A stretch of DNA of 11,102 bases, from contig JAYUKY010000073.1 in NCBI GenBank assembly GCA_043764015.1, forward strand, positions 1 to 11,102. The letters are read 5' to 3'. A program made the translations under genes and the position numbers. This DNA comes from JANYGM01 sp043764015 (GTDB taxonomy: Bacteria; Bacteroidota; Bacteroidia; Cytophagales; Thermonemataceae). The notes below the pieces were generated by a model. That model saw nothing but the letters and a program-made list of their open reading frames with translations. It made no database searches and had not been told where the DNA came from. Below are positions 1 through 5,006 of the stretch, piece by piece. Position 1 is the stretch's first letter; each line of letters opens with the position of its first letter.

Positions 1-130
1 TAATTGAATATAATGATGTTATTTTTATACAAAATTACAATAAAAATTTGATATATTACATTGTTATATTTTTATAAAATAGTTTCTAAACATACTCTAA
101 AACCGTTTTGCCCAAATGGAAATGTCTCAA

Positions 131-209
131 AGTGTGAGGTGTCAAAAAAATTAAAAAAGTGCAACGGTAAAGAAAATAGTACCGTTGCAACAAAGTCAGT
201 GTGAGGTGT
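131..209. repeat. Hairpin flanked by a 12-bp direct repeat
   Basis: AGTGTGAGGTGT occurs exactly at 131-142 and again at 198-209. Between the two copies sits a perfect 10-bp inverted repeat, TGCAACGGTA at 160-169 and TACCGTTGCA at 180-189, with a 10-nt loop. No gene overlaps it. The arrangement could be the scar of a small mobile element or a structured non-coding transcript; the sequence does not decide between them. Confidence 0.5.
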
Positions 210-225
210 GAAGTAAATATAATAT

Positions 226-466
226 TTAGATAAGGACATTGTTAATTTGTATTCTGAATTTTGTAGCCACTTGATTTATCAAGTGATGTTTTGGGACAAA
301 ACAAATAAAATAGTACAATTATGTAGGACAAATTGCGTGGAATTTACTTTATCAAAAGAACACTTTCCTGTGTAGTTTTCTCTACCATTTGTTTTGTCCC
401 AAAACAGCGTTTTGATAAATCAAACGCCTACATAAAAATTTACAAAATATCAATGTCCCCATCTGA
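226..466. repeat. 241-bp imperfect palindrome (MITE-like intergenic repeat)
   Basis: Two arms of about 80 nt (226-306 and 387-466) are inverted copies of each other around an 80-nt spacer. The inner 20 bp are perfect: TGTTTTGGGACAAAACAAAT at 287-306 against its complement at 387-406. The outer ends match as GGACATTG (234-241) and CAATGTCC (451-458). Each arm also folds on itself: CACTTGA/TCAAGTG on the left and GCGTTT/AAACGC on the right, with the same TTGATTTATCAA core on opposite strands but different stem bases. No ORF of useful length lies inside. It resembles a miniature inverted-repeat element or a structured repeat; no clear target-site duplication is seen. Confidence 0.75.
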
Positions 467-482
467 TTTTGAGAATAAATAG

Positions 483-512
483 AAAAGTCCTTGCTTAAAA
501 GTAAGGACTTTT
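483..512. terminator. Bidirectional intrinsic terminator
   Basis: AAAAGTCCTT (483-492) pairs with AAGGACTTTT (503-512); with a G-T wobble and three further inner pairs the stem reaches about 14 bp around a tiny loop. On the minus strand it sits 7 nt beyond the stop codon of the DUF6155 gene. The longer T run (8 T) is on the plus strand, so it should stop transcripts from both sides. Confidence 0.75.
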
Positions 513-519
513 TTTACTT

Positions 520-1041
520 TTATTCATCTTCATCAAGATAAAATTCTTGATAAGAAGCCTTCAAATCATCATAAAATCCCCAGCCAAAATTACGTGTGGT
601 TTTTAACGGTTTTTTGGCACGAGCCTCAAATTTTGATAAAACACCCTCTTTTTCCATTAGTTCTAGTGCTTGGTGATAAACTAATGCCACACTATAATAA
701 AAATTCTCATCAATATCTCCATATTGTCTAGTAAATTCAACGCCTGATTCTGCATAAACAAGCATCAATTCTGCCACTAATTCAGGAGAAACACCCATTT
801 TTTTGAAATCCGAAATAGCCCTTTTGCCATCTGCAAGGCTCAAACGGTCGCCACGTTTAGGAAAAAATGCTTGCACAACTTTATCTTTATATTTAGCAAA
901 AAGTTCGTTTTCATTTGGCGCAACCAGAAAGTCCAAATGCTCTTTTACTGCTTTATTTTTCTTGTATAACTCGCCTAACAATGCAATAAGTTTGTCGTAA
1001 TCTAATTGTTTGAGTTGTTTTTTTACGTCTGTGAAAGTCAT
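520..1041 (-). CDS. DUF6155 family protein
   Basis: A 173-residue cytosolic protein with no signal peptide or membrane segment. I recognise it as the DUF6155 type from the N-terminal helical part (VKKQLKQLDYDKLIALLGELYKKN, in residues 6-30), the FFPKRG motif at 59-64, ISDFKKMG at 76-83, the segment ELVAELMLVYAESGVEFT at 87-104 followed by YGDIDE, and the late motif GWGFYDDL at 153-160. Length and motif order fit a complete protein; the C-terminus is acidic (LDEDE). The function of the family is unknown. It stands alone, divergent from the efflux operon, with its own terminator just downstream. Its leader is odd: a 14-bp tandem repeat ends four bases before the start codon. I found no clean TAnnTTTG promoter; TACTGTTTG on the minus strand near 1109-1101 is close but has one base too many. 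Confidence 0.8.
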   Translation of the reverse strand: MTFTDVKKQLKQLDYDKLIALLGELYKKNKAVKEHLDFLVAPNENELFAKYKDKVVQAFFPKRGDRLSLADGKRAISDFKKMGVSPELVAELMLVYAESGVEFTRQYGDIDENFYYSVALVYHQALELMEKEGVLSKFEARAKKPLKTTRNFGWGFYDDLKASYQEFYLDEDE

Positions 1042-1045
1042 TTTT

Positions 1046-1081
1046 CTGATTTTTTGATACTGATTTTTTGATACTGATTTT
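1046..1081. repeat. 14-bp tandem repeat in the leader of the DUF6155 gene
   Basis: CTGATTTTTTGATA is repeated at 1046-1059 and 1060-1073, followed by a partial third copy (CTGATTTT, 1074-1081). It lies directly upstream of the minus-strand start codon at 1041. It contains two copies of TTTGATACTGA (1053-1063 and 1067-1077), an 11-mer that recurs at 8546-8556 and 10329-10339. Confidence 0.8.
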
Positions 1082-1190
1082 GTGTTATTTCTTTACGTTT
1101 CAAACAGTAAAAAATACGTTTGAGTAAGTTTTTTCGTTTACAAGAGGAATGATTAAAGTACATTTGCAGGCTCAATTTACATTTTTCTTA

Positions 1191-1240
1191 CAAAATATAA
1201 AAAATATTTTCAAAATATTTCAAAAATATTTCAAAAATAA
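1191..1240. repeat. Phased A-tract repeats upstream of the efflux promoter
   Basis: CAAAA units begin at 1191, 1211, 1221 and 1232, that is at steps of 20, 10 and 11 bases, and each is followed by AT-rich sequence such as ATATTT. A-tracts spaced by one or two helical turns are known to bend DNA. The block ends about 12 bp upstream of the proposed -33 region, so it may act as a curved upstream element or a binding region. This role is inferred. Confidence 0.45.
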
Positions 1241-1251
1241 ACTAAAAAAAC

Positions 1252-1282
1252 TTTTTTTACATCAAAAGTTTCCTTAGTTTTG
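1252..1282 (+). promoter_or_regulatory. Predicted Bacteroidota promoter for the TetR-efflux operon
   Basis: TAGTTTTG (1275-1282) matches the Bacteroidota -7 element TAnnTTTG. A T-rich tract at 1252-1258 stands at the expected -33 position, with TTTT in place of TTTG, 19 nt upstream. Transcription would begin near 1289, giving a leader of about 48 nt before the regulator's start codon. A second match, TACATTTG at 1159-1166, could be an additional upstream promoter but is less convincing. Confidence 0.55.
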
Positions 1283-1284
1283 CG

Positions 1285-1300
1285 TTATCAAAAAAGATAA
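1285..1300. promoter_or_regulatory. Candidate TetR-family operator
   Basis: TTATC-AAAAAA-GATAA is a perfect 5-bp inverted repeat with a 6-bp spacer. It starts three bases after the -7 element and covers the predicted transcription start. Size, symmetry and position suit the binding site of the TetR-type protein encoded just downstream. In such AT-rich DNA a 5-bp match can also be chance. Confidence 0.35.
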
Positions 1301-1336
1301 AAAACAAATTAACACAAAACAAACGCAATAAAGAAA

Positions 1337-2005
1337 ATGGAAGATGTAAAGTTGGATATAAAGTTGGATACAAAATCAGAAATAAAAAACGAGAGTAAAG
1401 ACCGTATTCTTACCAAATCTTATGAACTTTTTTGTCGTTATGGCGTGAAAAGTATGACAATGGACGAAATTGCCCGAGAAACTGGTGTATCAAAAAAAAC
1501 CGTTTATCAGTTTTTTGCAGATAAAGATGCGCTTGTATTGGAGGTAAGTCAGCATCATTTTCAATGTGATATGAAAGAAATTGAAGAAATGTTTGCACAA
1601 GCTGAAAATCCTATTGATGAAATGATGTCGCTTACCAAACATATGAGAAAAACTCTTACTAATATTAACCCGACCTTATTCTTTGACATAAAAAAATTTT
1701 ATCCAAAGGCTTGGGATAGCTGGAAAGAACATAAAAACACTTTTATTATGGAACATATCAAAAATAACATCAATAAAGGAATAGAACAAGGTTTTTATAG
1801 GGCTGATATCAACGTGGAAATATTAGCCATTATGAGAATAGAACAAGTAGAACTTGGTTGTAATCCTGATATTTATTCACCTAATAAATTTAAAATTATT
1901 GATGTGCAAATTGAGTTTATCAACCATTTCATTCGTGGAATTGTAACAGAAAAAGGCTACAAAATGATGGAAGAATACAAAAATAAAATGAATGATTTAT
2001 TCTAA
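1337..2005 (+). CDS. TetR/AcrR family transcriptional regulator
   Basis: A 222-residue DNA-binding regulator. After a charged N-terminal tail (residues 1-21) comes the TetR-type helix-turn-helix: ILTKSYELFCRYGVKSMTMD at 24-43, then EIARETGVSKKTVYQFF at 44-60 and the typical DKDAL at 62-66. The remaining ~150 residues are the variable helical domain for ligand binding and dimerisation, so the inducer cannot be named. It is the first gene of a same-strand run ending with a tripartite RND pump, and probably represses its own operon until the pump's substrate appears. ATG 1337 leaves a leader of about 48 nt from the predicted promoter. A 12-bp tandem duplication (1347-1358 and 1359-1370) inside the gene gives the peptide repeat VKLD/IKLD in the tail. 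The family call is secure; the regulatory target is inferred from position. Confidence 0.92.
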   Translation: MEDVKLDIKLDTKSEIKNESKDRILTKSYELFCRYGVKSMTMDEIARETGVSKKTVYQFFADKDALVLEVSQHHFQCDMKEIEEMFAQAENPIDEMMSLTKHMRKTLTNINPTLFFDIKKFYPKAWDSWKEHKNTFIMEHIKNNINKGIEQGFYRADINVEILAIMRIEQVELGCNPDIYSPNKFKIIDVQIEFINHFIRGIVTEKGYKMMEEYKNKMNDLF

Positions 2006-2070
2006 AATCTTCTTTCTAACACTAAGAACACAAGAAATACAAAGCATCAACAAATCAACTAACTACCACA

Positions 2071-2250
2071 ATGAAGATAAAACTACAATCAGTCAAAAGA
2101 GTTGTTAATTCAATCCTAAGACCACACTTTTTGCAAGAACTCACAAGACAATACAGCCAAGAAAGCTATAATAAAGGCTTTCAAATGTCTTTGTCGGCAC
2201 TATCTGCTGTTGGTGCTGACGTGAAGATAAAAGCAAGAAGACAAAAATAA
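2071..2250 (+). CDS. Possible small basic protein inside the efflux operon
   Basis: An open frame of 59 codons from ATG 2071 to TAA 2248-2250, lying between the regulator and the channel gene on the same strand. The product starts MKIKLQSVKRVVNSILRPHF and ends ADVKIKARRQK; it is strongly basic, with no signal peptide or long hydrophobic stretch. Upstream of the ATG is an A-rich, G-poor leader like those of the other genes here. A stop-free run of this length in such AT-rich DNA is somewhat unlikely by chance, and it fills most of an otherwise unexplained 321-bp gap. I do not recognise the protein and assign no function. It could instead be a fortuitous frame in an operon leader. Confidence 0.4.
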   Translation: MKIKLQSVKRVVNSILRPHFLQELTRQYSQESYNKGFQMSLSALSAVGADVKIKARRQK

Positions 2251-2251
2251 G

Positions 2252-2290
2252 TACGAAGCGTGAAGTACAAAGTACAAAGTATGAATACTT
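2252..2290. repeat. Short AAGTAC-type microrepeats before the channel gene
   Basis: Directly after the small ORF the sequence repeats AAGTACA/AAGTATG-like heptamers (GAAGTACAAAGTACAAAGTA and flanking variants). This is a low-complexity tandem stretch in the leader of the TolC-like gene. No promoter or structure of note is seen in it. Confidence 0.5.
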
Positions 2291-2326
2291 AAAGATAAAT
2301 AATATAATTACAAATAATCCAAACAA

Positions 2327-3688
2327 ATGAAACATTTATTTTTTTCACTTTTTATGTTAATGTGCCTCATACAAGCACAAGCGCAAGAAAAAAGTACAAC
2401 ACAAAATTCGTTTACATTAGAACAATGCCTTGAATATGCTTATAAAAACGCTACGACCATTCGCAAGGCAGAACTTGAAACACAAAATGCAGAATCTCGT
2501 GTAAAAGATGTACGCAGTATAGGACTTCCGCAAGTTAATGCAAACGTGCAGTTTATTGATAACTATAATCTGCAAACTAACTTCCTTCCTGCGAGATTTT
2601 TTGACCCAAATGCGCCTGCTGATGCACCTCCTGTGGGTGTAAAGTTTGGTACAACTTATCTGGGAAATGCTACTGTGCAAGTAAGTCAGATACTTTTTAA
2701 TGGTTCGTATATTGTGGGTTTGCAGGCTGCAAATACCTACAAACAACTTGCTGCAAAGAGTTTGGAGGCAAGCAAAATTACTATTACTGAAAATGTTACG
2801 AAAGCATATTTATTGCTTATTGTCAATAAAGAACGTATGAAACTGCTAGATAATAATATTTCTCGTGTTGATTCTTTCTTTTCTGACACAAAAAAATTGC
2901 AAAAACAAGGCTTTGTGGAGCAACTGGACATAGACAGACTAGAAGTTTCTTTGAATAATATTAAGTCAGAAAAAACTAAGATAGAAGGAATTATCAGACT
3001 TTCTAACGAACTTTTGAAATTTCAAATGGGAATGCCCGCCGACAACACACTTGACGTACAAGGCGACATTACCAGCTATCAAATTACCGCTGACAATTCA
3101 GAGGAAAAAGCGGACTTCAAAAACCGTATTGAATATTCATTATTAGAAACTAACAACAAACTTTTACTTCTTGATTTGAAAAATAAACGCTGGGGTTATT
3201 TGCCAACTTTGACTGCTTTCTGGCAAGCGGGCTACAATACGGGCGTAAATGAGTTTCAACAATGGGGAAATTTTAAAAATAATTGGTTTAGTTTTGGAAG
3301 TTTTGGTTTTAGGTTAGATGTTCCTATTTTTAATGGTTTTCAGAAAAAATATAAAATTCAACAAAGCAAAATAGAACTTCTTAAACTTAATGAAGATAAG
3401 AAAAGTCTTGAACTTGCTATCAATTTCCAAACTAATCAAGCTAAAATAACACTTGCCAATGCACAGGCATCTCTAGAAATTCAAAAGAGAAATCAGGTTT
3501 TAGCTACTGAAGTTTTGAGAATAACAAAACTTAAATTCAAACAAGGTGTAGGCTCTAACATAGAAATCACCAATGCAGAAGCTGCCGCAAAAGATGCTGA
3601 AACAAATTATTACAATGCTTTGTATGATGCCTTGATTGCTAAGGTAGATTTGGATAAAGCACTTGGGAAATTAGGAAAAAATAAATAA
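2327..3688 (+). CDS. TolC family outer membrane efflux protein
   Basis: The outer-membrane channel of the tripartite pump, 453 residues, about the usual length for the family. Residues 1-20 are a Sec signal peptide (hydrophobic LFFSLFMLMCLI, then AQAQ|E). Mature sequence begins with TLEQCLEYAYKNATTIRKAE, the usual opening of the first outer-membrane efflux repeat. The motif QILFNGSYIVGLQAANTY marks the first beta-strand and helix return; FRLDVPIFNGFQKKYKIQQS marks the matching point of the second repeat, as expected for the duplicated TolC fold whose trimer forms the barrel and the periplasmic tunnel. It precedes the adaptor and pump genes in the same direction. No TAnnTTTG promoter is evident in the gap before it, so it is probably read from the regulator's promoter. 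A perfect hairpin follows its stop codon. Confidence 0.93.
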   Translation: MKHLFFSLFMLMCLIQAQAQEKSTTQNSFTLEQCLEYAYKNATTIRKAELETQNAESRVKDVRSIGLPQVNANVQFIDNYNLQTNFLPARFFDPNAPADAPPVGVKFGTTYLGNATVQVSQILFNGSYIVGLQAANTYKQLAAKSLEASKITITENVTKAYLLLIVNKERMKLLDNNISRVDSFFSDTKKLQKQGFVEQLDIDRLEVSLNNIKSEKTKIEGIIRLSNELLKFQMGMPADNTLDVQGDITSYQITADNSEEKADFKNRIEYSLLETNNKLLLLDLKNKRWGYLPTLTAFWQAGYNTGVNEFQQWGNFKNNWFSFGSFGFRLDVPIFNGFQKKYKIQQSKIELLKLNEDKKSLELAINFQTNQAKITLANAQASLEIQKRNQVLATEVLRITKLKFKQGVGSNIEITNAEAAAKDAETNYYNALYDALIAKVDLDKALGKLGKNK

Positions 3689-3727
3689 TTTAACTTTTGG
3701 AAAGTTTAAAACTTTCCAAAAGTTAAA
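3689..3727. terminator. 19-bp perfect hairpin between channel and adaptor genes
   Basis: A perfect inverted repeat (TTTAACTTTTGGAAAGTTT at 3689-3707 against 3709-3727) starts at the base after the channel's stop codon. The plus strand has no T run behind it, so it is a poor classical terminator. It is more likely a transcript-stabilising or partial attenuation hairpin inside the operon. On the minus strand the following bases are AT-rich but not a pure T tract. Confidence 0.6.
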
Positions 3728-3786
3728 CAAAAAGTCAAACAACAAACAGAAATATCAATCTCAAATATAAATAATAAACATTTTTT

Positions 3787-4899
3787 ATGAAAAATATAGC
3801 CTTTTTAATACTTGTTGCTTTGCTTGCTACGGCTTGTGATAAAGGCGCAGGTGAAGACAAAAAGACGCAATTAGAGGCGTTAAGAAAACAACAAAAAGAA
3901 CTTAATCTTAAAATAGTTCAACTTGAAAAAGAAACAGGACAAGATGCTGCCTCTAACGCTAAGGTAAAACTTGTAGCAGTAGAAGACGTTAAAGGAGGAG
4001 ATTTTAAACATTTTATAGAAATTCAAGGCAAAATTGATTCTAAGAAAAATGTCAATATCTCGGCGCAAATGCCTGGCGTAGTTACGGCTGTGTATGTGCG
4101 TGAGGGTGATTATGTAGGCGCAGGACAAGTAATTGGAATGATTGATGCAGGAGCTATGAATCAACAATTACAAGAGATGAAAAATAGGTTATCATTAGCT
4201 AATACTTTTTATGAAAGACAAAAAGCTCTTTGGGAACAGAAAGTTGGCACAGAAATACAGTTCTTACAAGCAAAAAATACAAAAGAAGGTTTAGAATTAA
4301 GTATTGTTACGATGCAACAACAAATGTCTAAAACCGCTATTGTATCTTCTATTGCTGGAACTGTTGAAAATGTTTATATGAAAGTTGGAGAGGCGGCTGC
4401 GCCTGGTGCGCCTGGTGTGAGAGTGGTGAATATGTCTGATGTGCGTGCCGTGGCTGATGTAGCTGAACGCTATGCGGGTTCTGTGAAAGTTGGAAGTGAT
4501 GTAATCGTTTATCTTCCTGATACAAAACGTGAGCTAAAAGGTAAAGTAGTATTTTTCAGTCAAGTAATTGACCCCTTGACAAGGAGTTTTAAGGTTGAAG
4601 TTGCTATTCCTATTGATGCGAGCATTCGCCCAAATATGGTTACAATAGTAAAAATAGTTGATTATCAGTCTGGTGGTGCAATGACTGTACCTATTAATGT
4701 TGTGCAAAGTGATGAAAAACATAGTTTTGTGTTAGTTGCATCAGAAGAAAACGGAAAGAAAATTGTCCGTAAGAAAATAGTGGAAGTAGGGCAAATATAT
4801 AACCGTCTTGCTGAGATAAAAACAGGGCTTGTAGGTGGTGAAAAGCTCATAACTGTTGGTTATCAAGACCTAAATGATGGGGATTTGATTAAGTTTTAA
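3787..4899 (+). CDS. RND efflux periplasmic adaptor (membrane fusion lipoprotein)
   Basis: The adaptor linking pump and channel, 370 residues. Residues 1-17 are a lipoprotein signal ending LLATAC with Cys17 as the acylation site; Asp follows at +2. A short charged helical segment (about 25-50, EDKKTQLEALRKQQKELNLK onwards) looks like a coiled coil. Then come the usual modules: first half of the lipoyl/barrel-sandwich domain (VNISAQMPGVVTAVYVREGD at 89-108), a helical hairpin (about 122-182), the second lipoyl half (IVSSIAGTVENVYMKVGE, 185-202), the beta-barrel (about 215-290, with DPLTRSFKVEV) and a membrane-proximal domain to the end. The short helical hairpin is typical of RND-type adaptors. 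It lies between the channel and pump genes. Its stop codon ends at the first base of the palindromic repeat at 4899-4982. Confidence 0.93.
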   Translation: MKNIAFLILVALLATACDKGAGEDKKTQLEALRKQQKELNLKIVQLEKETGQDAASNAKVKLVAVEDVKGGDFKHFIEIQGKIDSKKNVNISAQMPGVVTAVYVREGDYVGAGQVIGMIDAGAMNQQLQEMKNRLSLANTFYERQKALWEQKVGTEIQFLQAKNTKEGLELSIVTMQQQMSKTAIVSSIAGTVENVYMKVGEAAAPGAPGVRVVNMSDVRAVADVAERYAGSVKVGSDVIVYLPDTKRELKGKVVFFSQVIDPLTRSFKVEVAIPIDASIRPNMVTIVKIVDYQSGGAMTVPINVVQSDEKHSFVLVASEENGKKIVRKKIVEVGQIYNRLAEIKTGLVGGEKLITVGYQDLNDGDLIKF

Positions 4900-4982
4900 A
4901 GCCCCCAGCCCCGAAGGGGAGCTAATACAACACGTTCTAAATTAAACTACCTTTAAAGTCCCCTTTGGGGGTTTGGGGGCTT
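4899..4982. repeat. 84-bp GCCCCC/GGGGGC palindromic repeat inside the operon
   Basis: The ends are inverted copies: AAGCCCCC (4899-4906) and GGGGGCTT (4975-4982). Inner GC-rich stems lie in each arm, CCCC-GAA-GGGG on the left (4909-4919) and CCCCTTTGGGG on the right (4960-4970). The flanking sequence is strikingly AT-rich, so the block stands out in composition. I know similar GCCCC...GGGGGCTT repeats from intergenic regions of other Bacteroidota. Here one has settled between the adaptor and pump genes, ending 24 bp before the pump's start codon; the transcript could fold into a strong hairpin. Confidence 0.75.
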
Positions 4983-5006
4983 ATTATTAATAAAATAAAT
5001 ACAAAT

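Noticed and set aside
1280..1328. TTGCGTT / AACGCAA inverted repeat (1280-1286 and 1322-1328) as operator or leader hairpin
   Set aside because: The 7-bp arms are 35 bp apart and the left arm lies upstream of the predicted transcription start, so it cannot fold in the mRNA; the tighter TTATC-A6-GATAA site is a better operator.
2141..2335. Minus-strand 64-codon frame with a hydrophobic product
   Set aside because: Opposite to the small basic ORF and the channel's start; low-complexity Phe/Leu composition comes from A-rich sequence on the other strand.
4965..5006. Upstream TTG extension of the RND pump (14 extra residues)
   Set aside because: It starts within the GC-rich palindromic repeat; the extra residues are translated repeat and AT-rich leader, while ATG 5007 has the typical A-rich leader and a normal RND N-terminus.
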